Source: Trichobilharzia szidati (taxonomy: Eukaryota > Platyhelminthes > Trematoda > Strigeidida > Schistosomatidae). Taken from it: a stretch of DNA of 64,000 nt. The notes under the pieces are model-generated. The model was given only the letters and a program-made list of their open reading frames with translations. It had not been told where the DNA came from and ran no database searches. Below, piece by piece: positions 1-11,035 of the stretch; the stretch's first letter is position 1, and every line of letters starts with the position of its first letter. The stretch spans positions 11,914,804 through 11,978,803 of the forward strand of contig OX235277.1 of NCBI GenBank assembly GCA_944472155.2, written 5' to 3'. Position numbers and translations under genes: made by a program.

Positions 1-597
1 ATCAAAAAAATAAAATAAATAAAACATCTATCTTGACGCACAGAGAACCTCACACTTCGAATGCACAAATGCTTGATGCATCTAGGCTGAATGTGGTTGT
101 TTCATGCATCAAACATCCATCTGTAAAATCCAAGATATGCTTCCTACGTTACGCGATCATTTTGATAGACGGAATGTAGGTAGGAATACACTATAGTAGT
201 CACTCACTATACTAATGAATACCAGAATTGCCTTCGTTTATCTTCGATCACAATTATCAACGCAAGAATCGACTACTGGCTGCTGAAAACTGGTTTGTAC
301 GCACACCACGTGAAATACACGATGCCACCTATTTGAAGCCAGTGAAGGAATGTATTCAACCACGAATATGTTAATCATACGCTGTGTAGATTGACAGTGT
401 AACTTTCAGTGAAATCAACTACATCCGGTCATTCATTGTTCACTGAGACAGCTTGATCAGCAAACTTCTGTTAACACATTCACAACTGGCTAGCTGATTT
501 CGGAGATCACGTGAGATAGGCAATAACACAGAACTCGTGAGATGTCGAATGAAGCTGTGAATTTTTAATCAGAAAACAAGGAATTTGTCAAAAGTGA

Positions 598-603
598 TTT
601 ATT
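598..603 (-). terminator. Polyadenylation signal AATAAA, copy A gene
   Basis: The minus strand reads AATAAA about 50 bases after the stop codon of exon 2. The same signal lies about 45 bases after the stop in copy B. A conserved position just downstream of both stops supports exon 2 as the last exon. Confidence 0.55.
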
Positions 604-653
604 TCTCATTATTTCGACACCCACAAACAAATTTCACATTTCAGTTTTCATTT

Positions 654-841
654 TCAGTTACCACAATGAGAATTTCGACAATTATTTTCACAACAGTCTT
701 CATCTACCTCACAACGTCCATGCCTTCGTTGACAACAGAACTGAATACCTGTTGATTTGCGACGTCGACATCGAGAAGGGTTGCAACACTTTTCAAACTT
801 GGAACTAGCAAAATCGTCATTCCAACACTCACAAGAATTAC
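654..841 (-). CDS. Copy A, exon 2: secreted 12-cysteine protein, mature part
   Basis: Second and last coding exon of a two-exon gene; the first is 5602-5683. The acceptor is a pyrimidine-rich tract ending CAAAG before base 841, and the exon enters in phase 1, so the last G of exon 1 plus GT makes a glycine. Exon 2 encodes 61 further residues and a TGA; the spliced product is 89 residues. The mature part has twelve cysteines spaced C-x-C-x12-CC-x4-C-x10-CC-x6-C-x5-CC-x3-C-x4-C. The last six fit the knottin (inhibitor cystine knot) spacing; the first six are an extra N-terminal block. It is rich in Arg and Lys and has no membrane segment after the signal. I do not recognise a named family. Secretion is well supported; a role at the host interface is inference. 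All twelve cysteines are conserved in the paralogue at 19689-19882. Confidence 0.75.
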
Positions 842-1082
842 CTTTGAAAGAAAACAAATACAATGATATTGGTATTTCATGTAAAAGAATGACAGAGTAA
901 GCTTCGAAAGTTAACATGAAATTGTCAAGAATGAATTAATCGATAAATTATTGCGAGATAAAACATTCACATTACTACCTTAACACAACTTCTCGACTGG
1001 ATTTCTAATTGACCTCAGTTTGACCCAAGTGAATCGTAGCCAGAGATCAGGTTCACTTCACAGTTGCCAGAAATCCGCCATC

Positions 1083-1198
1083 CATTCACGCACAATAATG
1101 TTATCAACTAGCATACATTGAAATGACAGAGATGCAGAGAGTTTATTCAAGGCAACCGAGGCATGTCCTGCAAACCTTGTCAAACTTCCTATAAACAT
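1083..1198. other. 116-base block identical between the two gene introns (copy A)
   Basis: Identical without mismatch to 20124-20239 inside the copy B intron, and after one mismatch identical for another 28 bases. Surrounding intron differs by about 10%. It lies 240 bases upstream (in plus coordinates) of the acceptor side of exon 2. Regulatory constraint or recent gene conversion could explain it. Confidence 0.6.
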
Positions 1199-1854
1199 GT
1201 GAATATCTACTGATCACTGTTATTCATCGGAATGCCAATAATTATCTCCATTTTGTTCAATGACCAGTGTGTCGTGCATTGAAACTGACTTTAATTTATT
1301 AGTACACAAATTTCACAAATTTCGTTCACTGTTTCATATCATGCAATGGAATAATGCAGACATATGCACATCAGTGAGCATACATTTCAACAGATCTATC
1401 CTTCTGAATAGACTATCCATCAAGTGTACAACGATGAAACAGTGTGATTCACACACGAAGAGTGTTCACTCAGATGGCGTAAGCGTGGAAATTACAAAGT
1501 GATACGGATTTACCACAACGGTTTGGGAGAAGGAGACGAGCTTCACTGATTTGTGATTAGTTGCCTATGAGAAGGAATAGTCTACAGTCATGAGACCACT
1601 GTAAACACTACAGAACACATGCGATTATCTAATATCATGACCTGAAATATCATTAGCATTATTAATGTGAATATGGCGGAGAGATGAACATTAGAAAAGT
1701 GATGGACAGCACTGAATTGTCATTATATCTGTAAAACTTGGGCACTGTGGTAGTAGTTAATTCCATATTAGTTTGTTTATTCGGTATATCACACAGTGAA
1801 ACAGTATTATTTACTGGATGACGTTTCCATCAAAATTTATTGTTCATAATCATA

Positions 1855-2154
1855 TCAATTGTCATCACACGACTTTGAAACGTGAGTTTTATAGTTTTCT
1901 TTGTTCTCTCCTATTTGCCGTTTGAGTAGTAGAATTTTACAGATATCTGGGACAGGTGATGAATCATTACTATTACATGTATTTGTAGTTGGTTCGATAA
2001 ACAAAGCTTCTGTTATCAATCTCTTTCTATAGCCTGTGACATTAGATTTTAAAACTGTCATCCTATCCCATCCTATTGTGTGGTTGTGTGTAACTGCATG
2101 TAGTGCTATAGCTGAACTATTCTCTAGATTTTTTATCTTATTCGGGTCAACCAA
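1855..2154 (-). pseudogene. Inverted copy of the Penelope GIY-YIG tail
   Basis: Minus-strand frame of 99 codons, almost identical to the last 98 codons of 2163-3026, ending in the same KSCDDN residues and stop. It lacks the YIG half of the endonuclease. It is the inverted arm of the element at 1721-3119 rather than a separate gene. Confidence 0.8.
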
Positions 2155-2162
2155 TCTAGATT

Positions 2163-3026
2163 TTGCTAGACTTCCGATCGTCCCATCCTATGTCAGTAAA
2201 AATAGGATTGGTGAAGTGTTTAAATGACAGAGGACAAAAACCAAGTAGTACCAAAGAAAATCTAAAACAAGAAAAGATACACATAAAAGAAGCTTTGAAA
2301 CTTTATAATTACCCGGATAAATTAGTCAAGAAATATGTAAGGAAATGTAAAAATGAAATAAATAATGATAGTAGCGATAGTGATAATAACAGTAATAGTG
2401 ATAATGATAACAATGATAATAATAGTGATATCAATGACGACACCAACAATAAAGAATCTAAGTCATCAGTAGTAATTCCATACAAGGAAGGAACCTCGGA
2501 AGCCTTACGTAGAATTCTTAACAAGGCAGGAATAAAAATGGCATTCAAACTCACAAACTCAATTAGAAACAAGCTTTGTCGGTTTAAGGATCCAGTAGAG
2601 CCCTTAAAACAAAACAATTTAGTTTATCTCACACCCTGTAATGATTGTCAGGTCAAATACATAGGTAAAACTAGTAGAACAGGGGCAGTCAGACTAGCTG
2701 AACATAAAAACTTAACAAAATTTAGATTGGTTAACCCGAATAAGATAAGAAATCTAGAGAATAGTTCAGCTATAGCACTACATGCGGTTATACACAACCA
2801 CACAATAGGATGGGATAGGATGACAGTTTTAAAATCTAATGTCACAGGCTATAGAAAGAGATTGATAACAGAAGCTTTGTTTATCGAATCAACTACAAAT
2901 ACATGTAATAGGAATGATTCATCACCTGTCCCAGATATCTGTAAAATTCTACTACTCAAACGGCAAATAGGAGAGAACAAAGAAAACTATAAAACTCACG
3001 TTTCAAAGTCGTGTGATGACAATTGA
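2163..3026 (+). CDS. Penelope-like C-terminal fragment with GIY-YIG endonuclease
   Basis: An open frame of 287 codons. Residues about 4-65 match the connector after the Penelope reverse transcriptase (HPMSVKIG, then a Tyr-Pro dipeptide). Residues about 65-100 are a low-complexity Asn/Asp/Ser run encoded by GATAAT/AGT triplets. Residues about 150-260 form the GIY-YIG domain: the segment LVYLTPC, a second Cys three residues later, YIGKT, an Arg a few residues on, and an AEH motif. The family uses this domain to nick target DNA. The reverse-transcriptase catalytic part is missing, so the fragment cannot move itself. The ATG is internal to the ancestral gene; it is a chance start near the inversion joint. 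Confidence 0.8.
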   Translation: MLDFRSSHPMSVKIGLVKCLNDRGQKPSSTKENLKQEKIHIKEALKLYNYPDKLVKKYVRKCKNEINNDSSDSDNNSNSDNDNNDNNSDINDDTNNKESKSSVVIPYKEGTSEALRRILNKAGIKMAFKLTNSIRNKLCRFKDPVEPLKQNNLVYLTPCNDCQVKYIGKTSRTGAVRLAEHKNLTKFRLVNPNKIRNLENSSAIALHAVIHNHTIGWDRMTVLKSNVTGYRKRLITEALFIESTTNTCNRNDSSPVPDICKILLLKRQIGENKENYKTHVSKSCDDN

Positions 3027-3132
3027 TATGATTATGAACAATAAATTTTGATGGAAACGTCATCCAGTAAATAATACTGTTTCACTGTGTGATATACCGA
3101 ATAAACAAACTAATATGGAAGCACTGAATTGT

Positions 3133-4245
3133 GAATAGTTGAGGTGCTGATCTAACACAGCAATATCCACTAGTTATTCATCCGAATATATTCTGTTGAA
3201 GAACGTGTCAATCTTGTGACAATAGGACTATAGTTGTCGCTGTAGTGGTATGACTGAAAGACAATTCGACTTAAAGTAGTTGTTGGCCACCTTCCGACCA
3301 ATATCAGAAGTTCCTGCTACGCATACATTTGACGCCTCCGGAGTCTGGTGCACTGAGTTAATGCCTAAATATTTGAATATAAGATAACGAATACAAACCA
3401 CACCGCATCAGACATAAATCCCTTCGATTCGTGTGATGAGGTGTACAAATATCAGATGGTTATGAGGGAACATGAGAGACACTGAAAAAGTGATTTATCT
3501 CAACTAAATCAATTGAGAAAATTCTTCACGTTAATAAAGTACGCTGTTGCCGATTTTGAAATCACCGCTGATGCACCCGCAGTTGTGAATACTAATTTCC
3601 TGACCAGTCAATTTGCCAGCCTGTTGTTCTAACTACTACTTGCAAAAATATATATGACAACGCGACGCGTTCACTGAAATCAGCGTATATTAGGTTCGCG
3701 AACATGACGGGCACATGTCCGAATGCAGCACTCTTCATCGAAGAGGCACGATGATCGCAATTCTCAAGATGTAAGATATCCACCATTCCGTGTCGCAAAT
3801 CGTTTACACACAAAACCCTCACAACATGGCTTTGATACTGAGTTCTTACAAATTTTACCAGAGGCTGAGAAGTTGGAATCTTTGGAGGAAAACAAATGTC
3901 AATGAAAATGAGGGACACTCTGCAAGATATCTGCGATGCCCTTTTATTCTTTCAGTCGACTTCTGTTATTTCCATTACACCTAATCAGATGAACTTGAAA
4001 CTGCTGGAGGAATCAAGTAATAATCCTAAATCCTTCATAGAAAGATATTCAAAATGTGAATAAAAAGATGGATAGAAATCTGTTGGTAAGAGTTGAGTTA
4101 TTGACAGTGGTGAGTCCCTGACTGCATCGCCATATATGTAGGAGAAACTCCCATCCAGCTAAATATAAGAGTGAAAGATTATTAACGATGTCTAAAAGTG
4201 GTTTCAAAGATCTCAGAAGTCCTAAAGAAGCTAGAAAACCGATCT
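3133..4245. other. Copy A-only non-coding segment
   Basis: Together with 1420-1720 and the Penelope element this stretch has no counterpart in copy B, where the alignment jumps near 20450. Short overlapping open frames on both strands (3592-3984) have no recognisable motif. It is either lost from copy B or a further insertion in copy A. It lies inside the intron of the copy A gene. Confidence 0.4.
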
Positions 4246-5601
4246 GCAGCCGCACTGCATTCGACAGAAACGAGACACGAAATCGACATTGATAGTCCTA
4301 AGGTTCTGCGAAAATGTTTTGCCTCGTATCAACAAAGACTGACAGCAAAAGCACTGCAAACCTGAGTGAATCTCAACAGTTTAAACAGGCGTGCAGGTGT
4401 CATGTTAGCTGATGCATGCTCAATCCTGATTAATAAATTACAATGGATATCTATCACTAATTATTCATACTTGGTATAAATTCGTGATTGTATTTATCTT
4501 CTGATGGAGACACTAAGAAATGTTTTACAACTGTTTTACAAAAACAATCATAAACACAATAATGTTTTCTGCACATGCACATATATTTCCATATTCAGTT
4601 ATCTACGATCATCAACATTCAGTTGAACGTAATCTGATGAAAAGTACACTCTGTTCAATGTGTATAACTGAAGTTGACCAAAATTTGAATGTCCGTGGTC
4701 AAATTTCGATCATCCGTAATATACTTTTGCTTATTTTACATGTTAATGCCTGTTTCATGACTCATATATAGAGACAAAGTTTTCAAAGACATGAGAAATC
4801 CTTTTTATACATAAATCTCTCTTATGTAAATGTCCCTGAATAAGTTCGCACCTGTTTCCAAATGAAACTGTGAAGTCGGTCTTTTCAACTTCGCTCAGAT
4901 CTTACACATATCATTTTTACGAGAATATTTGACTTGTTCGTGTCTTGACAATTGATCTATAGTGTGCATTCCATTCAATTGACAACTAATTCAGTGAACA
5001 CAAATGAATATTAATGGGCCATGATATTCTGAACTCAACTTCACTGACACTGTCATCAGTCAAGAAGCTATTCAGTTATCAAATAGGCTACATGCCAGAC
5101 AAGATACTGAGCACGGCAATGTACATCAAGCGATAAACAAGGTTCATTGAGTGTACAGTCACACATGGGCAACAGACCAGTTAATATATAGTGAAGATAT
5201 TACCCAGTGCAGAATCCACATCTGTCACATCTATTCTAAACAATGGAGACACGGATCTGTCGAAAACAATCACAATGCTTTCCTATTCTTGAGAAAATCA
5301 GTATTTCACACCTTTCATTCCTATCAAATTCATCTAATGTAAACATGACACCTTGAAATTGACGAAGCATCTCATGCTCACAAACACAATTATCACGCAA
5401 GTTATCAACACAGTGAAGTTGAAGTCTACCCACGTGAACACCTCTACATCAATGACATTACTACACAAAGTGGATCAACCGACATTCAGAATAGCTGAAT
5501 AGTAAATAAGGCATCTTCCAAATATCAAATAAAACGCAACCAGCATAATGAATATAAATCTACTATAATCACAATAAAATGCACATCACAAGAAAACATA
5601 C

Positions 5602-5683
5602 CTGAAGCCCGTACAACCTGGTCGCCCATCACCACAACTGACAATACGAATACCAAAATCGTGAGCAACGTAGAAGTGTTCAT
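5602..5683 (-). CDS. Copy A, exon 1: signal peptide of the 12-cysteine protein
   Basis: ATG at 5683 opens 27 codons: Met-Asn-Thr-Ser, then a long Leu/Ile/Val core and an Ala-Ser-Gly end, a classic secretory signal. The exon stops at 5602 before a consensus donor, GTATGT, leaving one base over (phase 1), which matches the acceptor phase of exon 2 at 841. The intron would be 4760 bases (842-5601) and holds a Penelope-like element. Start choice rests on the hydrophobic core following directly and on the same ATG in copy B at 21899. Copy B is 6 bases shorter in the core. The last 20 or so coding bases and the donor are identical in the two copies. Confidence 0.75.
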
Positions 5684-5721
5684 AGTTTGATTATTATTGC
5701 CACAGTGTAAAGGGGAAAGCC

Positions 5722-5730
5722 ATTATATAT
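5722..5730 (-). promoter_or_regulatory. TATA-like box upstream of copy A gene
   Basis: The minus strand reads a TATATAAT-type motif about 40 bases upstream of the ATG at 5683. It lies in a block that is almost unchanged in copy B (21938-21946). A start site about 30 bases downstream would leave a 5' leader of only about 10 bases. Assignment as core promoter is inference from position and conservation. Confidence 0.5.
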
Positions 5731-7792
5731 TTCCCACTGTATCCAAATGGTGGACATATCTATGCCATTGTGTCCACACACGAATGAAGATTGTTCACAC
5801 TGAAACATAAGTGAGTATTTCCCTATGCACAGGGATTAGTGGAAACGTAGTCAGTGTAGTGAGATCAATGAGAAGAACACGAGTATTCGTCACGTAGTTT
5901 ATTGTAATTCAATGTAACATTGGGGATATACACGGTGTCTGTGAGTAGTTGTATTGTGTGCATTGTGGAATAGATTAAGTCAATTATTAAACTTATATTA
6001 CAATAGTTGTTTCCACACACTGTTCGAATTGTTATTTACATTCTCATTTTGTATACGGATAAATGTTACTTACATTAATTGGACGCCCTGGTAATTATCT
6101 CGCTGGAAATAATAACAAAATATATAGAACTCGTTGTTACACGTAAACGAATAATGTAACAGAATTATGAATAATTCGGTTTCCATGTTACTAGTGGAAC
6201 ATTGATCGAATATGAAGAGGAGAGAGGAAGCAGTTGGGCGTTGACTAAGTGAGATCAACATGACTTGCTGTATGTAACACTTCAAATTGAACACAAATCT
6301 TTCCGTAATTTAGAATTCACACCTGTGTTCGAGTTTCAGATTACCACGCACAGCGTACTGTAAACGCCTGATTGAAATACATCATCAGCGTAGTCGAGGG
6401 ATACATTTCAACACGATATTAGGCACCACAATAATAATGTCGAAAGACTGGTCCACAGTCTCAAATGCTATGTCGCGTGTGACAGTGATTCCCAAGTAGT
6501 GACGTCATTTTCAATAGAACGGTCATATGCCACGTTGGAAACGGATTCTTTGAACCACCTCTGCGAAGTGACTGAAATTCGGAGAATGCATCTACCCTGT
6601 TGGTGGCATTAACGGTTGAATACAGTTAAAGTGGCCCTTTCACATCCACGTAGATCTCTTATTCAGGAATCTTTTCTTGACACAATCCCTTAATTCGCAC
6701 ATAGGAGCGTTTCTCGGATGGATGAGGTTAATTCCTGTCTCATACTAATGTAAAGTTTGTATTTACAACATATTCGAGCCCGAAATATTGACGCTGAATC
6801 ACATTTCAGATGAGTGTATAAATCCTGACGTGTCTATTAGACAGCATTCCAAAGAATTTGAAGTCTATGGAACCTTTCAAATCATTCTAGAGTTGGGTTT
6901 AGTTATCAGTCTGCCATTTGAACATTATGTAGAAGAAGATTCAAATACGAGTGATTGCTCTGCATAGACCGGAACACAAAACACAGTCATTCCCCACAAT
7001 CTGTGAATGGAGCTTTTTCAGAAACACTGATCAAGGAATACACTCTTCAATATTTTCGTCATCACCTTCCACAGTTGTATGCACGCAATAGTCAAACATT
7101 GATTTTTGTCCTCAAGACAACTAATAAAATCCACTCATCAATATTCATAACATGTGCATGTGGCCATACTCACAAACGCCATTAAATTTGAATGAATAGG
7201 AAATCAGGTAATGTGAGTAATGTGTTTATACACCTTTAGTAGTCAACAAGGTATGTGAGGAATGGACGTCCTAAGGATGGATTGTCAGAGATGCAATCTA
7301 TGCTGTGTACGGTATTTATGAATTTGTTGATTTAGCGCCGGATAGGTTAATAATTAACACCGAAAACCGTGATCGCACACAGAGAATTTTGTCATTGTTG
7401 AGCTATTCATTGCATCACTGGGGTTTTAATCATTCGTCAACTATGGACTTCAGATAGTTTATTCATTAGTCGATAAATGACAGTTAGATTTTGCCGCGTG
7501 AGTATTGTCTCTAGGCTGTCCCAGGTATTTCGATTTCGTATTCATTCAATTCGCTACTTCAAACATTTTCACGCAAACTCGTAGATACTCTGGAGCACAT
7601 AAACTTAGGAATTCGATTGAACCACTGATAGAACTGCTTCAGATGATGATTTCGCTGTATGTCTCTGAGAGATTTTTTCTCGTCTGGTCACTGTTTATTC
7701 CGATTTCGAAATCTCAGCCCTATGCATTTGCGATCCCAGCTGAAGCTCATCACTGTTATACGTTTTCACAAATGATAATCTAATAATGTCGA
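5731..7792. other. Duplicated upstream region of the copy A gene, no gene seen
   Basis: Aligns throughout with about 21947-24042 at roughly 90% identity. Open frames here are not kept in copy B: single-base indels shift the frame (for example near 6110 compared with 22370), so they are unlikely to code. It may hold regulatory DNA for the 12-cysteine gene. Confidence 0.5.
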
Positions 7793-7851
7793 AAATTGCT
7801 TGATACAAACAAAAGATTATCCAATGCACCGACGAGCAACAGAAACAGGAG

Positions 7852-9603
7852 TTGAATGCAAGCTACAATGCACTGAACAAAAGAGTGAAGAAAAGTGCCA
7901 GGGAAGACAAAAGAAAATATTGTGAAATCATGGCAAACGAAGCAGAACAAGCTGCAGGCAAAGGAGACCTCGCTACACTATACCAAACAACTAGGCACCT
8001 TTCGGGCAAACGTTCGACACAGATTAAGCCAATAAAGGACGACAATGGAAAGTCAATCACCAAAGAGGTGGAACAGAGGAAGCACTGGGCTGAACACTTC
8101 AAAAGACTTCTAAATCGTCCGCCACCTACAACGCGTCCAACAATACCAACAACGGAAGCAGAACTACCAATGAACATCGACCCTCCGACGAAATCCGAAG
8201 TCCTGAAGGCAATCAAGATGCTGAAAGCTGGAAAAGCAGCAGGACCAGATGGAACCCCAGCAGAGGCATTGGAAGTGGACCCAGAGACAACAGCAAACTT
8301 GATGACGCCACTACTGGAGAAGGTGTGGAAAGAAGGCAAAATACCCGAGGATTGGAAGAAAGGGTGCTTATTCAAACTGCCAAAGAAAGGAGACCTAAGT
8401 CAATGTAAAAACTGGCGTGGAATTATGCTTCTGTCCATTCCAAGCAAGATACTATGTCACATCATCCTGGATAGAATTAAACAAGCCCTAGATGAAAAAC
8501 TTCGTCCTGAACAGGCCGGATTCAGGAGGAACAAGTCATGCATTGACCAAATCACCACCCTACGGATTATCATTGAACGAAGTTTGAAATGGCAGTCACC
8601 TCTCTATCTCAACTTCATCGATTTTGAGAAAGCCTTCGACAGCGTCGATCGAGAGGTGATTTGGCAACTACTTCGCTACTACGGGGTGCGGCCGACAATT
8701 ATACATCTCATCCAACAGCTGTATGACAACGCTGCATGCCAAGTAATCCACAACGGGAGGCTCACGGAATCCTTCGAAGTGAGGACGGGAGTGAGACAAT
8801 GCTGTCTACTATCACCAATGATCTTCCTGATTGCAGTTGATTGGATAATGCGGCAGACAACGGCAACCAACGAGGGAACAGGCATAAAATGGACCGACAC
8901 AAAAGCCTTGGAGGATTTGGATTTCGCCGATGATATATGTCTGATTTCCCACAAACTGGAAGATATGCAAGTGAAAAGCAACAAATTGGCAGAAGAAGCA
9001 GCAAAGATAGGACTTCAAGTGAACATAGACAAAACAGAGGTAATGAAGATTCCTGGCCAACATCAACAGCAACAACCGACAACAATCAGCATAAATGGGA
9101 GGAACCTGAAGGAAACAACTTCTTTTACCTACCTGGGAAGCATCGTCTCAACTACAGGAGGAACTGACGAGGATATCAAAGCCAGAATCGGAAAAGCAAG
9201 ACAAGTTTTCATTTCTCTCAAGTCTATGTGGAGGTCAACAGCATTCAGCGTCAAAAATAAGATCCGGATTTTCAACTCCAATGTGAAGTCAGTACTACTA
9301 TACGGATCAGAGACTTGGCGTGTCACAAAGAGCAGCTCAAACAAGCTACAGACCTTCATTAACAAATGCCTTCGCTCAATACTCAAGATCAAATGGCCGG
9401 AGAGGATCAGCAACAAAGATCTCTGGGAGCGAACCAACCAGGAACCGATCGTGAAACAAATAGGCAGGAAGAAATGGAGATGGATTGGACACACTCTGAG
9501 GAAACCAGCAAGTGACATCACTAGACAAGCCATTGCTCGAGTGGAACCCGAAAGGGAAGCGACGAGTTGGTCGTCCAAGGGTGACCTGGAGGAGATCATG
9601 TGA
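7852..9603 (+). pseudogene. RTE reverse transcriptase, truncated and frameshifted
   Basis: An open frame of 583 codons. The reverse-transcriptase signature runs AGPDGTPAEAL near residue 135, the finger motif LLSIPSK near 195, DFEKAFDSVDR near 260, and the catalytic FADD at about 358-361. The QG motif that usually precedes LLSP reads Gln-Cys (about residues 315-316), one base away from glycine, which may impair activity. The domain after the palm (YLGS, KWRWIGH) matches the RTE C-terminal region. The frame then goes wrong near base 9530, and the true C-terminus continues at 9512-9712 in the next frame, as if one base had been gained. Without an endonuclease domain this copy is not autonomous. 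The first ATG is internal to the ancestral protein. Confidence 0.9.
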
Positions 9604-9712
9604 AGAGGAATTGAAAGCGTGTGGGCAGACTTGGAGCCAGGTGAAAACTACAGCAGAGAACCGAACGCAATGGAGACGCATGGCTGAAGCCCTATGTTCC
9701 TCTAGGAATTAA
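9512..9712 (+). pseudogene. Frameshifted C-terminus of the RTE protein
   Basis: Overlaps the end of 7852-9603 in the +1 frame. It carries the EWNPKGKRRVGRPR motif and the conserved tail ending in an Arg-Met-Ala-Glu-Ala-Leu segment, typical of RTE-clade C-termini. The stop at 9710-9712 is followed directly by the (AAT)n tail. It is part of the same inactive gene, not separate. Confidence 0.85.
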
Positions 9713-10769
9713 AGGAAATAATAATAATAAATAATAATAAATTGCTTGATACGGAATGTGATCTACACAATGCGTTCGTATTGTCAGTGGCATCGTGTCA
9801 AGAGATACGATGAATCAATTTTTCGCTTTTGTCAGCTTCCAGTTTCTTATGAACATCATTTACTGTTCATCTCTGGTGCCATATGCAGACTCATGAGCAT
9901 CCTGATTCACATCCTGTCGACATTCAGCTGTCAAACTTCAGCCGGATGTCGTAATCATATTCATGCTGTACTGAATAGGAGTGAGAATAGTGGATTTCGA
10001 ATGAAGCCATGTGCATGTTCTCTTTCTGAATCAACTATTGTAAACTATATACTATGCAGAAGTGCTTTGCAGTCGATTGAGTCCACTTAGAAACACTTAC
10101 ACTCACTGGTCACTTTTCACATCGACTTATGGATACTGAATTGTAAGCATCCTTCTTTCCTCTTGTCTGTTGACAACACTCATGGACTTGACAGAATCCA
10201 TATCATCTTCGAAGTCTTCAATATATTTCCTTATTCACCTATTAGGTTGTGTGTTCACTTGCTTGTCCGTGTGCTTTAAATGCCAGGATCTCTCAATACC
10301 TAACCTACATAACTGCCTCTATTAACGACATTCAAAAATGATGTTCTCGTTATGGTTTGCACTTCTTATGTTAGGACGAAGTCTTTTTATTCATTCCAAA
10401 AACAAGCAGTTGAAAAGAGTCCACGAAGTAAAACGAGCTCGTATTATTCAGAATCTAGAAAATCTGTATAAGATAAGTAACAAAATTATTCCTATTCAAA
10501 ATACACTCCTTCTACTGATTCGTGTGCTCGTTACTTTTCCTTTTTTTTCGTGCAACCTTTAATGGCCAGAACAACTTTACGAACACAGTTAACAGAAATA
10601 TCATATTTGTATTCATACATTGTTGGTTCAGACACATGATGTTTTTTGAATGACATTTAGACTGCGGCTGACGTTTATCAACAACTACCTACTCAGGTTT
10701 CATACGGAAGACTCAGATGGCCTGTTAGAAAGTATGAGCAACAAACAGCACTGGTAAAACATCAGCCAA

Positions 10770-11035
10770 GATGCACAGAATAAATGGAGATGGATTGGAA
10801 ATAAACTGGGAAAATCGTTAAACGAAATCATGTGCAACGCAGGCCTTCCAGTGCAGGTCAATTGGGAAACAACCAGCGGGTTTGAAAATGTTATAGGAGA
10901 CATTGTGTGGGGAGGAAGTGGAAGCATACAGTGAATGGTAGAATTGGCTGCAGGTGAGAACAGGGGGGAGGATAAAATTCAGCTGTGCTGCTGATGACCT
11001 ATATTCAACTAGGAACCCACGATTAAGCCAAACAA
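10770..11035 (+). mobile_element. RTE 3'-end relic
   Basis: Reads KWRWIG shortly after its start, then degraded sequence collinear with the last 260 bases of the RTE element at 7807-9738, ending in a match to its terminal CTA(G)GAA region. There are many stops. It lies just beyond the end of duplication copy A. Boundaries are approximate. Confidence 0.65.

Larger units (their letters stand above)
1721..3119 (+). mobile_element. Penelope-like element, 5'-truncated, with inverted terminal segment
   Basis: The element is bounded by a 13-bp target duplication, AGCACTGAATTGT, at 1708-1720 and 3120-3132. The right two thirds read forward: the end of the reverse-transcriptase region, a linker, the GIY-YIG endonuclease and a 3' end. 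The left 430 bases (about 1740-2165) are an inverted copy of the same 3' end, with an extra 35-40 bases at the outer edge. Inverted or tandem terminal repeats with a short extension on one side are known for Penelope-like elements. The two arms differ by about 5 of 97 encoded residues, so the insertion is young. It sits in the intron of the copy A 12-cysteine gene, on the opposite strand to that gene. Confidence 0.85.
7807..9738 (+). mobile_element. RTE-clade LINE (SR2-like), 5'-truncated insertion
   Basis: Flanked by a 14-bp target duplication, AAATTGCTTGATAC, at 7793-7806 and 9739-9752, and ended by an (AAT)n tail, as usual for RTE elements. Copy B keeps the empty site near 24050, so the insertion is younger than the duplication. 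The endonuclease half is missing; the reverse transcriptase and C-terminus remain. Several decayed relatives lie elsewhere in the window (10.8, 30.5-31.1, 34.0, 39.1-40.2, 54.1, 56.8 kb). Confidence 0.92.
25..10375 (+). repeat. Segmental duplication, copy A
   Basis: Collinear with 19070-24700 in the same orientation. Shared sequence runs from near the window start to about 10375, where it ends at a region reading TTTGCACTTCTTATG in both copies. Copy A carries two blocks missing from copy B: about 1420-4245, which includes a Penelope-like element, and the RTE insertion at 7807-9738. The left edge may lie outside the window, so a larger array is possible. Boundaries are by eye. Confidence 0.85.

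Noticed and set aside
2350..2460. Acidic Asn/Asp/Ser tract as a functional domain
   Set aside because: It is encoded by a GATAAT/AGT-type triplet repeat and looks like microsatellite expansion inside the Penelope linker.
3010..3075. Possible hammerhead ribozyme in the Penelope terminal repeat (GAAACGTC present)
   Set aside because: Hammerheads are known in Penelope terminal repeats, but no CTGATGA box with a pairing stem II is visible upstream and no stem I can be drawn; I could not support it.
6070..6294. Minus-strand frame partly kept in copy B (22300-22518)
   Set aside because: The shared protein stretch breaks at single-base indels and the differences do not favour third codon positions, so it behaves as non-coding duplicated DNA.
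8700..9600. Long minus-strand frames opposite the RTE element
   Set aside because: They are antisense shadows of the RTE reverse transcriptase and carry no motifs of their own.
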